In this document: positions 8,097 to 15,481 of the stretch, piece by piece
How the letters are laid out: each line of letters starts with the position of its first letter
How positions within the stretch are numbered: the first letter of the stretch is position 1
Assembly (NCBI GenBank): GCA_026397715.1
Contig: JAPLUN010000660.1
Span: 1-33,819 of the forward strand
Origin: Verrucomicrobiota bacterium
GTDB taxonomy: Bacteria > Verrucomicrobiota > Verrucomicrobiia > Verrucomicrobiales > Verrucomicrobiaceae
Length of the DNA stretch: 33,819 nt
Direction of reading: 5' to 3'
Made by a program: the position numbers and the translations under genes
Notes under the pieces: generated by a model
Told to the model about the DNA's origin: nothing
The model's input: the letters and a program-made list of their open reading frames with translations, nothing else
The model's database searches: none

Positions 8097-8609
8097 TTAG
8101 GGCGTCGAGCCGGGTTCAGAGCGCAGGAGCTGGGAACCGTTGAATCTTTCGTTGGGCTTGAAGAGCCAGCCGGGGCTTTCATTGCGGACTTCCCAGCGGC
8201 GAAGTTCAAATTCCGGCAGCACCAGGTTGCTGTTGGGGTCAAACACCTTGCGGCCCGTGAAGCGGCCATAGAGGGTGTACTCGGCATTGTGGTCGTCCCC
8301 ATAGGCGTAGCCGCCATCGGTCGGCGCTTCAGGCAGGCGGTAGGGGATCTTCTGGTAGCGCTCGTTCATGATGACGAGCTTTGAGGACTCCCAGGTCTGC
8401 CCCGGACTGCGCACATAACCCCAGAGATGCGTGTGATTGATGTAGAACCGGCGGCCGATGTAGTAATCCCCGCGCGGCTCCATGGCGATCTGGCGGTGGC
8501 GTGCCTCCACCGCCGCAGCCTGCTGGGGAGAGAGGCCGGTGGTTTCGCAGCCAGTGATGAACAGGCTGGCAAGGCAGAACAAAAATGAGAAGAGGGCGCG
8601 GCGTGGCAT
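8097..8609 (-). CDS. Small lipoprotein of unknown function
   Basis: A 170-residue protein with a lipoprotein signal peptide: MPRRALFSFLFCLASLFITGC, lipobox FITGC with Cys21. The mature part starts ETTGLSPQQAAAVEARH, followed by alternating charged and aromatic segments (RGDYYIGRRFYINHTHLWGYVR, PYRLPEAPTDGGYAYGDDHN) with predicted beta character. I recognise no domain. The GRRF-HLWGYVR-PGQ pattern suggests a small beta-barrel or sandwich, which is a guess. Its ATG at 8609 lies 92 bp from the likely start of the divergent sulfatase gene, so the two share a promoter region. Confidence 0.72.
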   Translation of the reverse strand: MPRRALFSFLFCLASLFITGCETTGLSPQQAAAVEARHRQIAMEPRGDYYIGRRFYINHTHLWGYVRSPGQTWESSKLVIMNERYQKIPYRLPEAPTDGGYAYGDDHNAEYTLYGRFTGRKVFDPNSNLVLPEFELRRWEVRNESPGWLFKPNERFNGSQLLRSEPGSTP

Positions 8610-8701
8610 GGCTGCGACTACTGTGAAGCGTGCCGGAGCCGTCGCAATGGGAAAGGCGCAACTTGATGAAAGTCAGCCAGCATCCCCTTCGTCAACGGGC
8701 C

Positions 8702-10783
8702 ATGCGTTTTCTACCCCTTCTCGCTCTCTTTGCCTCAGCCGCCTTCGCCGCCGACACGCCGAACATCGTCATCATTCTGGCGGACGACTACGGCTACGGC
8801 AGCGCCGGGTGCTATGGTGCGGATGGCAGTCTGGTGAAGACGCCGAACATTGATCGCCTCGCCAAGGAAGGGCGGCGTTTCACGGATGCGAACACCACTT
8901 CTTCCGTCTGTTCGCCCACTCGATATTCGGTGATGACGGGGCGCTACTGCTGGCGCACCTCCCTCACGCATGAGGTGCTGGGCACGTTTTCTCCGCTGCA
9001 CATCGAGACGACGCGGCTGAACATGGCCTCGCTGCTCAAAAAGCATGGTTATCAAACCGCCGCGATCGGTAAATGGCATCTGGGCTATGGCACGGATGAT
9101 GGCTCGCTGAAATGGCGCACGGACTACACTGCAGAGCTCTCTCCGGGCCCGCTGGACATCGGCTTCGACTACCATTTCGGCGTGCCGAGCAATCATGGCG
9201 ATCTCACCGGCGTGTTTGTGGAGAACCGCTTCGTTTACGGCCTGCGCAGCGGCAAAATTCCTGCTGGCATGAAACTGCACGGTCCCGATTCTGACGATCC
9301 GAATTTCAAAGCCACCTACGGCTCCGAAGACACGGAAGGCGGCAAGGCGACCATCCTTGATCTCGATGCGCCACGCCGTGTGAATGACCGCGTCATGCCG
9401 CTGCTCACCACCAAGGCGGCCGAGTGGATCACGCAGCAGAAGAAGGGCACGCCGTTCTTTCTCTACTACACGCCCGTCGCAGTCCACAATCCCGTCACAC
9501 CCGAGAAGGACCTCGCAGGACAAAGCAAGGCCGGACCTTACGGCGACTGGATACTCGAACTCGACCGCAGCGTGGGCCGTGTTTTAAAGGCGCTGGATGA
9601 CAAGGGCATCGCGCAGGACACGCTCGTCATTTTCACCAGCGACAACGGCGGCGTGTACACTCCCACGCGTGAAACCGTGCAGACGCAGGCTTTCAAAGCC
9701 GGGCTCAAAGTGAATGCCGGTCTGCGCGGCGGCAAACACGATGTCTGGGAAGGCGGCTTCAAAGTGCCCTTCATCACCCGCTGGCCCGCGAAGATCCCTG
9801 CGGGTACGGAGTGCAGCGACATGATCAGCCTTGCCGACATCCTGGCCACCACGGCGGCCATCGTCGGTGACAAACTGCCCGCCGCTGCCACCGCTGCAGA
9901 AGACAGCTACAACGCGCTGCCGGCCTTCCTCGGCATCCAGGACGCCGCCTCCACACGCGATCACATGTTCATCCACAGCTCCGATGGCGTCTTCGCGATT
10001 CGCAAAGGGCCCTGGAAATGGATCGAAGGGATTCCTGTCAGCGACATCAAACTCGGAGCACGCAAAGCACACGCCACCCAGTTCAAACCGCAGCTCTATA
10101 ACGTGAAGGATGATCCTGCGGAGACGACGGATGTCAGCGCGCAGAATCCTGAGGTGGTGAAGGAACTGAGCGCGCTGGTGAATCGCTACCGTGATGGCGG
10201 CTACAGCCGCGAACTGCCGCCCATCGTCGAGAAAAAGCCGCAGGCGGCACTTCCTGCTTTATCGGGAAGCCTGGTGCTGGCGCAGGATTTCAAAGCACTG
10301 CCGGTCAAGCCGTGGATCATGACGCGTGGCATCTGGCAGGTGCATGATGACGCCATCTGGAACCCCGCGCCAAAAACTGAGGAACAGGGGGCTACATTGA
10401 CCGGCCCGCTGCTGATCACGGATGGCACATTGCAGTATGAGATGAAGCTGCACACCGCAGGGCGGCATTCGCTGCGCATTCACACCGCGGGCAAACATTC
10501 CTTTCGCATCGTCGTCAGCAGCACGGTGCTGGAGATCACCAAAAATCCCGACCAAGGTCAGGACAAGAAGCAGACCGAGCCGCTGGCCCGGCAGAAGATC
10601 AAGCTCAATGCCGAAGACTGGCAGACACTGCGCATCACCTTCAAAGGAGATCAGGTGACCGCTCAAATCGCAGGAGTCACGGCGACAGGCAAACACCCCG
10701 TGATCGCTGAGGCCAAAGAACAGCTTAACATGATCGTGTTCGATGGTGAGGCTGGCTTCAAGAATTTGCAGGTCGTGAAGTAG
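8702..10783 (+). CDS. Secreted type I sulfatase with C-terminal beta-sandwich-like domain
   Basis: A formylglycine-dependent sulfatase of the alkaline phosphatase superfamily that hydrolyses sulfate esters, most often on polysaccharides in this phylum. The ATG at 8702 gives signal peptide MRFLPLLALFASAAFAA. The frame is open further upstream (8630, 8666), but those starts bury the signal. Metal ligands are in ILADDYGYG (D28, D29). The modification motif CSPTR has Cys70 and Arg74, the cysteine-type CxPxR site. GKWHLGY and TSDNGG supply the other conserved Lys, His, Asp and Asn. The catalytic part ends near residue 510. Residues about 515-693 form a beta-rich domain resembling the DUF1080/concanavalin-like modules of secreted PVC proteins (DFKALPVKPWIMTRGIWQVHDD, TLRITFKGDQVTAQIAG). 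Activity needs a formylglycine-generating enzyme, which is not in this window. Its 3' end overlaps the convergent ligase gene by 26 bp. Confidence 0.92.
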   Translation: MRFLPLLALFASAAFAADTPNIVIILADDYGYGSAGCYGADGSLVKTPNIDRLAKEGRRFTDANTTSSVCSPTRYSVMTGRYCWRTSLTHEVLGTFSPLHIETTRLNMASLLKKHGYQTAAIGKWHLGYGTDDGSLKWRTDYTAELSPGPLDIGFDYHFGVPSNHGDLTGVFVENRFVYGLRSGKIPAGMKLHGPDSDDPNFKATYGSEDTEGGKATILDLDAPRRVNDRVMPLLTTKAAEWITQQKKGTPFFLYYTPVAVHNPVTPEKDLAGQSKAGPYGDWILELDRSVGRVLKALDDKGIAQDTLVIFTSDNGGVYTPTRETVQTQAFKAGLKVNAGLRGGKHDVWEGGFKVPFITRWPAKIPAGTECSDMISLADILATTAAIVGDKLPAAATAAEDSYNALPAFLGIQDAASTRDHMFIHSSDGVFAIRKGPWKWIEGIPVSDIKLGARKAHATQFKPQLYNVKDDPAETTDVSAQNPEVVKELSALVNRYRDGGYSRELPPIVEKKPQAALPALSGSLVLAQDFKALPVKPWIMTRGIWQVHDDAIWNPAPKTEEQGATLTGPLLITDGTLQYEMKLHTAGRHSLRIHTAGKHSFRIVVSSTVLEITKNPDQGQDKKQTEPLARQKIKLNAEDWQTLRITFKGDQVTAQIAGVTATGKHPVIAEAKEQLNMIVFDGEAGFKNLQVVK
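10451..10510 (+). repeat. Tandem 30-bp in-frame repeat within the sulfatase C-terminal domain
   Basis: The segments 10451-10480 and 10481-10510 encode HTAGRHSLRI and HTAGKHSFRI back to back, 8 of 10 residues alike. The DNA copies share 21 of 30 bases, so this is an old duplication or repeated strand motif, not a fresh one. Confidence 0.75.
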
Positions 10784-12080
10784 GCAATCCACGCGCCAGC
10801 GCGACGGTCAGCGGCAGCCAGAAAAGCAGTCCTTCAAAACGAGGCGCTGTTGCCAGCGAGGCCAGGGATTCGCCGTCAAACAGCAGCCCGCCGCAGCCAA
10901 AGGCCAGCAGGGCGATCCAGGTGGCATCGCCTTGAACAGCCAGTCGATGCGCACGCTTGACACCGAAGCCGAGCGCCATCATCAGCAATACTGCACCGAT
11001 GACTCCACCGTGTACGAAGGTGGCCAGGAAGGCGCTGTGGAGGTGAGACATCATGTAGATGTCAGCTTTGGCCTGCAGCTCGCATTGCCAGATTCCGCAC
11101 ACGCCCCACTGACCCGTGCCGAGCCAGAGGTTGTCCATGGCATGCAAGCCGGCGCGGTAGATGTCGAGGCGGCTGTTGTCGCCACGCTCGACCACCTTTT
11201 GGAAATGATGGGTGATGCCTGGAGCGGAGGTGGTGACAGCTGCCAGTTCAGAACGCCATTGCGCCAAGTGTGCAAACAAAGGGGCGCTGGTGAAATAGAT
11301 TACTCCCGTTAGCAGAAACACACAGAGCGCCATCCTGCCACGCCGCCAGCCGCGTGCGGACAGCAGCACCGCGTGGCCGCATGCCATGGCCAGCATGGCG
11401 CCACGACTGCCGGAGAGAAACGCCGCGAAATGCAGCAGCGCGATGGCGAACCAGACGATCCGGCGCGGTAGAGGCGCGGCTTCATGGTCCATCAATGCCG
11501 CGAGCCACAGCGCGGCGAAGCCGAAGATCAATCCCGTGCAGACTGGATTGAGACCTCCGTGCACAAGCAGGTTCATGAGGCGCTCTCCTGCCGCATGCTG
11601 GGGAAGCACGAAGTACAAAAGCACGATGCTGATCAACGCGGCAAGAGCACTCGTCATGCCCGTCACCCAGCCCAAGGCTTGCAGGGATTCACGGCTTAGC
11701 GCCTGCTGCCAGACGAGCGCGCAGAACATCACCAGCAGGCTGACGCCGCCGATGCCACGCATGATTTCATCCAAAGTGCGGTCTGGCACGAAGGGGATCT
11801 GGACGCAGGAGCGCAGCGTCATCCATAGCAGGAATGCGATGACTGAAAGCGCGCCGGCATCCGCCTGCCAGCGCCTGAGGTGAGGCGTCCAGTCTGTCAA
11901 TGCCAGTGCAGGCAATCCTGCGATCAACAACCACCCGAGATGCACCCAAATATTGGGCAGGCAGGAATGACCCGCCACAAAGCCGGTCACGGCGATTTGT
12001 CCCGCCCACATTCCGGCCATGGAGCCTCGCAACTCATGCGTTGCGCATTCGTTGATGGAGGCAGGTGTCAGGCTTTTCAC
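10758..12080 (-). CDS. O-antigen ligase / polymerase-like membrane protein
   Basis: A 440-residue polytopic inner-membrane protein with about ten hydrophobic segments, resembling the Wzy/WaaL (O-antigen ligase-like) superfamily that joins or polymerises undecaprenyl-linked glycans at the periplasmic face. Supporting points are the mid-protein helix with SGSRGAMLAMACGHAVLL and a large periplasmic loop with NSRLDIYRAGLHAM and LGTGQWGVCG. SHLHSAFLATFVHGGVIGAV follows, matching the 'H-N-x-x-L ... GxxG' region of Wzy_C domains. The start is taken as the GTG at 12080. Its GTGA overlaps the TGA stop of the preceding DUF3592 gene by 4 bp, which implies translational coupling. A longer frame from 12155 would overlap that gene more. 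The acceptor and donor glycan are unknown. Confidence 0.75.
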   Translation of the reverse strand: MKSLTPASINECATHELRGSMAGMWAGQIAVTGFVAGHSCLPNIWVHLGWLLIAGLPALALTDWTPHLRRWQADAGALSVIAFLLWMTLRSCVQIPFVPDRTLDEIMRGIGGVSLLVMFCALVWQQALSRESLQALGWVTGMTSALAALISIVLLYFVLPQHAAGERLMNLLVHGGLNPVCTGLIFGFAALWLAALMDHEAAPLPRRIVWFAIALLHFAAFLSGSRGAMLAMACGHAVLLSARGWRRGRMALCVFLLTGVIYFTSAPLFAHLAQWRSELAAVTTSAPGITHHFQKVVERGDNSRLDIYRAGLHAMDNLWLGTGQWGVCGIWQCELQAKADIYMMSHLHSAFLATFVHGGVIGAVLLMMALGFGVKRAHRLAVQGDATWIALLAFGCGGLLFDGESLASLATAPRFEGLLFWLPLTVALARGLPTSRPANS

Positions 12081-12517
12081 GCGAACCAGAGTATGGCGGC
12101 CAGCATGATCAGCAACAACGCACATATAAGAGCGGCCATCGCTGACCCCTGCCATGCAAGCGGCTGCACCACGGCCTCCTCAGGATTGCGCGGATGGTAA
12201 TATACCGGCACCTCCGAGCCCTGCGTGAGCCGGGTGATGAACTGTGTGGTCCGGCCGGCCGCGTTGCCCACGGCCTGATGAGTGAAACGGCTGCCTTCAA
12301 AGGTTTGCCCGTCCACGTTGTAGGAGTAGCGCAGCACCGGGTCATAAAGCAGGCAGCCGTCCGGGGTTTTCTGTTTTCCGCGCCGCATTTCCGCCATCAC
12401 CACGCGGCCTTCGGTGCGCCGCCAGTCACGCATCGACCATGCAGTGCTGAAGCGACGGAGAAAATAGATGAAGGCAAACAGCGCGAAAACGGCACCGAGA
12501 AGTACGATGTGGGTCAT
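12077..12517 (-). CDS. DUF3592 domain membrane protein
   Basis: A protein of about 146 residues from the ATG at 12517 (MTHIVLLGAVFALFAFIYFL). It has one transmembrane helix at each end and a soluble domain of about 90 residues between them. The core EGRVVMAEMRR, then YDPVLRYSYNVDGQTFEGSRF and VPVYYHPRNPEEAVV, is the DUF3592 pattern (Y-x-V-x-G, then V-x-Y-x-P-x-x-P). The function of the family is unknown. The upstream frame reaches 12544, but the 12517 start begins directly at the helix. Its stop overlaps the start of the ligase-like gene (GTGA), and it lies 71 bp after btaB. Confidence 0.8.
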   Translation of the reverse strand: MTHIVLLGAVFALFAFIYFLRRFSTAWSMRDWRRTEGRVVMAEMRRGKQKTPDGCLLYDPVLRYSYNVDGQTFEGSRFTHQAVGNAAGRTTQFITRLTQGSEVPVYYHPRNPEEAVVQPLAWQGSAMAALICALLLIMLAAILWFA

Positions 12518-12551
12518 GAGATGAAGTGGCTTGCGGCACTCCAAAATGTGA

Positions 12552-12568
12552 GCAGTTCACCGAACTGC
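12552..12568 (-). terminator. Hairpin after btaB (possible weak terminator or attenuator)
   Basis: GCAGTTC at 12552-12558 pairs with GAACTGC at 12562-12568 around a 3-nt loop, in the gap between btaB and the DUF3592 gene. On the minus strand the tail contains CATTTTGG, only a short T run, so termination would be partial at best. Confidence 0.3.
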
Positions 12569-12588
12569 ACGAAACACTATCGCCACAC

Positions 12589-13233
12589 TCAGGCCTGTTT
12601 TCGGCCGATGAATATGCCGTAGTTCCAGACCCCGCCATAGGCGGCGAAACGTTCATCGAGCAGCGGTGCAAACTTCCCGCTCAGATACGGCCACAGGTGG
12701 CCTTCCATGCGCACATGGTTCACGCCCATCCAGTTTCGAAACCAGGAGAAGTATGAATCGGAGAAATCCACCACGGCGATGCAGCCGCCTTCGGCAAGAT
12801 CCTCCCACGCCGCATCGATCGCCTTTTCCCAGCCGGGATTGAACATGGACAAGGCGTAAGAAAACACCACCAGATCAAAACGCTTCCCGTCTTCATGAAT
12901 CGGCGCTGAGTAGGAGCGGCGCAGCAGCGTGGTCTTGTCATCCTTCACTTTCTTTGCGGCAATGGCCAGCATCTGTTCGGAGAGATCCACGCCCGTGATG
13001 TGGGCCTGTGGAAAGCGCCGGCGCAGGCCTGGAAGATTGCGCCCGGTGCCACAACCGACCTCCAGAATGCGCTTTGGATTTGTCACACAGGCGGCACGCA
13101 GCAGGACTTCCTCGCGCCCAAACAGAAAGCTCCAGCGCGTGGCATCATAGATGCGTGAGTGGAACTGGTAGTAGCGTTCCAGCGCGGCACCGGTGCGATG
13201 TGCGGATGAGGATGTGTCTGCGGTGGTGCTCAT
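12589..13233 (-). CDS. btaB: Diacylglyceryl-homoserine N-methyltransferase
   Basis: A 214-residue SAM methyltransferase that would trimethylate diacylglyceryl homoserine to give the phosphorus-free betaine lipid DGTS. ILEVGCGTGRNLPGLR (about residues 57-71) is motif I, with the NLP sequence seen in BtaB-type enzymes, and ITGVDLSEQML is motif II. YYQFHSRIYDATRWSFLFGR at the N-terminus also matches the family, and the length fits the roughly 210 residues of Rhodobacter BtaB. The ATG at 13233 shares its A with the btaA TGA stop (TGATG), indicating coupled translation; a GTG three bases upstream is also possible. Adjacency to btaA is the main reason for naming this methyltransferase btaB. Confidence 0.87.
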   Translation of the reverse strand: MSTTADTSSSAHRTGAALERYYQFHSRIYDATRWSFLFGREEVLLRAACVTNPKRILEVGCGTGRNLPGLRRRFPQAHITGVDLSEQMLAIAAKKVKDDKTTLLRRSYSAPIHEDGKRFDLVVFSYALSMFNPGWEKAIDAAWEDLAEGGCIAVVDFSDSYFSWFRNWMGVNHVRMEGHLWPYLSGKFAPLLDERFAAYGGVWNYGIFIGRKQA

Positions 13234-14420
13234 CACAGCACCTCCGCAAAGTGCAGGCTGCCATAGGTGCCCACGCGATCCAGCTGATGCAGGGCTTCGG
13301 TGCGTTCAGGGAAGAAGCGCACGCGTGAGCGAATCGAGTCAGGCACAAAGTCGAGGTTCACACCCGCCGAGCGCATCAGAATTTTAGCACCGGGGGCGCT
13401 GTTGGCGAGGATCAGCTCCCATTCATCCCGCAGAGCTTCGGTGTCATGGGCCGCGAGCCAGTCTTGATGATCCAGCAGCACGAAGTGCGTGTACTGGCCG
13501 GGATACTCGCGCAGGAAACCCGAGAGCGTGGTGGTGTAGCTCTTCAGACGGTCCACGCGGGACTGCAGTGCGGGCTGGTTTTCCTGCTTCAGATAATTCG
13601 GGCAGCAGCCCAGCGTGTAGGAGCCGGTCATGTACACGCGCCAGAAGTAGTTGTCGCTGATTGGCAGCTCCGTGAACACATGGCGCAGCTTGTCCTTCAC
13701 GTAATCGGTGAGCCCGCCGGGATAGGAGTCCTGGATCAGTTTGATCTGAGGACGCGGCACGCCCAGCAGTGTCATCAGCGTGGGCTGGCGCAGCAGCCAG
13801 TTGCTGAATGGTCCCCAGATCTCGCGTTCGAAGAGTTCATACGCATCGCGCTGCTCCTCCAAGGAGCGGGCATCCAGCAGGCAGGTGGCGAAGTTCTTCA
13901 CGTTCGGGCGCAGCTTGAAGAGCGCATTGCCCATCACATACGCGGCGATGCCGGAGGTGCCGTGGTAATAGAACGACTTCTTCAGACTCGTGGGATTGAA
14001 GAAGCTGATGCGTTTGTCCCAGAACTTCCGTGCGGGTTCGGACAGCGTTTTGCGTACACGGTCGTAAACAAATGCATACTCGGCATGCGAGCCGAAACCG
14101 AACATCTCAAACAGCTCTTCGAAATTGCCCTGGCGGATGAGCGCCTGCTTGAGCTCCAGCAGCGCATTCTGCCGGTAGTTCATGTCCACGGCGTGGATCT
14201 CCGCCGGATTATCCAGCAGGTAGTCGAGCGCATTGCAGCCGGCGCTGGTGATCATGACCACACGGCTGTTTGAGTCGAGCTTCATCAGCTGACGGTCGAG
14301 TCGCGGATCCTCCCATGCCGTGTTGTAGATAAGGTTGGAATTGTGAACATGGCGGAAAACCAGGTCATGAGCCGATTTCAACATTTGAACCGGACGGCGG
14401 GGTGGGGACTCTTTGAGCAT
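13233..14420 (-). CDS. btaA: S-adenosylmethionine:diacylglycerol 3-amino-3-carboxypropyl transferase
   Basis: A 395-residue BtaA (DUF3419) protein. It transfers the 3-amino-3-carboxypropyl group of SAM to diacylglycerol, the first step of DGTS betaine lipid synthesis at the membrane. Signature features are NTAWEDPRLD near residue 34, the SAM-binding stretch VVMITSAGCNALDYLLDNP followed by IHAVDMN, and the C-terminal VLLDHQDWL and ILMRSAGVN. The length agrees with the family (about 400). The start is the ATG at 14420; an internal ATG at 14384 (MLKSAHDLVF) is an alternative. It is coupled to btaB through TGATG and is divergent from a PAP2 phosphatase. DGTS usually replaces phospholipids under phosphate limitation, but no complete Pho box was found upstream. 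Confidence 0.93.
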   Translation of the reverse strand: MLKESPPRRPVQMLKSAHDLVFRHVHNSNLIYNTAWEDPRLDRQLMKLDSNSRVVMITSAGCNALDYLLDNPAEIHAVDMNYRQNALLELKQALIRQGNFEELFEMFGFGSHAEYAFVYDRVRKTLSEPARKFWDKRISFFNPTSLKKSFYYHGTSGIAAYVMGNALFKLRPNVKNFATCLLDARSLEEQRDAYELFEREIWGPFSNWLLRQPTLMTLLGVPRPQIKLIQDSYPGGLTDYVKDKLRHVFTELPISDNYFWRVYMTGSYTLGCCPNYLKQENQPALQSRVDRLKSYTTTLSGFLREYPGQYTHFVLLDHQDWLAAHDTEALRDEWELILANSAPGAKILMRSAGVNLDFVPDSIRSRVRFFPERTEALHQLDRVGTYGSLHFAEVL

Positions 14421-14568
14421 GATCGCAGTGGAGTGGGCAAGTTTTCACTCGAAACGTGACAATGAGCCAGCAGGCGAGTGTGTTTGTTTCGTCACACAAT
14501 CAGAGCGCAACGAATTTGTTTCCATCCATGCGCTGGGCATTTGGCCAATCACGTTTTCATTGCCGCCG

Positions 14569-15354
14569 ATGGACAAAAAACACGGCCTGCTGCCACCGTA
14601 TGCAGCGTCTTGGAATGAGCTTGCCACAGAAGCTTCGGCCTCCTGGCTGCCTGCTGGTTTTGATCATCAGGCGCGCCCGCTTCTGGCCTGCTGGTGGGCG
14701 GATGTGGTGTGCCTCTTTCGCAGCGCCAAAGCCATGCTGGCGGCCAACCGCTGGAAGCTGCTGGCCTTCGTGCTGCTGAGTGTTGCACTGATTGTCTGGC
14801 TCATGCCACACGATCTCGCCTTGCTGGCGCAGGTGCGGCGCGTGGGAGATTCGGTGGAATCCGAGCGCATTCGCAGCATCGCACGGTGGCTGAGCTATTG
14901 GGGCGATCTGGCAGGGTTCAACATGTTCGTCTTTGTCACGCTCACCTGCTTTGCGTTTGTGAGGCGATCGCCCTTCTTCCGGCGGCTGACTCTCGCTGCC
15001 GTGATGGGCACCGTGCTCACCGGCGGCTTGGTCAATGTGATCCGCGTTTCCACCGGACGCGCGCGGCCGGGCAGCAATGTGGCGCCCGGCTTTTATGGCC
15101 CCACCTTGAGCGCGCGCAAACAATCGTTTCCCAGCGCCCACACGGCGACTTCGTTTGGTGCCTGCGTGCCACTGGCCGTTGCGTTTCCACCAGCAGGAGT
15201 GCCGCTGCTGGCAGTGTCCGGCGGCGTCGCATGGTCACGCATGCAGAACAACTGCCACCATCCCAGCGATGTGCTGACTTCCATCCTGCTGGCATTCGCT
15301 TTCGGTGTCCCACTTGGGCTCACCGTGCGCCGCATGCGGCGTTCTGCAAAGTAG
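14569..15354 (+). CDS. PAP2-family membrane phosphatase
   Basis: A 261-residue inner-membrane phosphatase from the ATG at 14569 (MDKKHGLLPPY). The frame is open earlier, but those codons overlap the btaA 5' end. About five membrane helices are visible. The three PAP2 motifs are present: RVSTGRARP (K-x6-RP with Arg in place of Lys), FPSAHTATSF (PSxH) and SRMQNNCHHPSD (SR-x5-H-x3-D). Family members dephosphorylate lipid phosphates such as phosphatidic acid or undecaprenyl pyrophosphate. Because it is divergent from btaA, a phosphatidate phosphatase role supplying diacylglycerol is attractive but is inference. Its TAG stop lies inside the REP-like element that starts at 15348. Confidence 0.88.
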   Translation: MDKKHGLLPPYAASWNELATEASASWLPAGFDHQARPLLACWWADVVCLFRSAKAMLAANRWKLLAFVLLSVALIVWLMPHDLALLAQVRRVGDSVESERIRSIARWLSYWGDLAGFNMFVFVTLTCFAFVRRSPFFRRLTLAAVMGTVLTGGLVNVIRVSTGRARPGSNVAPGFYGPTLSARKQSFPSAHTATSFGACVPLAVAFPPAGVPLLAVSGGVAWSRMQNNCHHPSDVLTSILLAFAFGVPLGLTVRRMRRSAK

Positions 15355-15374
15355 TCCTCTCGCTCCGCGAGAGG
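15348..15374 (+). repeat. REP-like palindromic element, copy A
   Basis: AAAGTAG, then TCC, then a perfect 8-bp stem CCTCTCGC / GCGAGAGG with a TCC loop. The TAG inside AAAGTAG is the stop codon of the PAP2 gene. About 24 of 28 positions match copy B on the opposite strand at 15479-15506. Confidence 0.75.
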
Positions 15375-15394
15375 TACTCAGTGCATGGCAGGCT

Positions 15395-15481
15395 GATGCG
15401 TAATCGAGCAACGCATACGTTCATGAGCTGCTCCGTGTGATGACTTGTGAGCGCTTTATAACGCGACCACATTCAGCTCAT
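15395..15481. repeat. Spacer palindromes between the two REP-like copies
   Basis: Between the two elements are further inverted repeats: ATGCGT paired with ACGCAT across about 9 nt (near 15395-15415), and ATGAGCTG at 15424-15431 paired with CAGCTCAT at 15474-15481. The arrangement resembles composite REP clusters (BIMEs), which often lie between convergent genes. It could also act as a bidirectional transcription block. Confidence 0.5.

Noticed and set aside
13446..14273. 275-codon plus-strand frame opposite btaA
   Set aside because: Antisense shadow; btaA motifs are clear on the other strand.
14456..14462. TTGTCAC half-site (minus strand) between btaA and PAP2, like half a Pho box
   Set aside because: The second half at the required 11-bp spacing is missing, so it is not called a Pho box.
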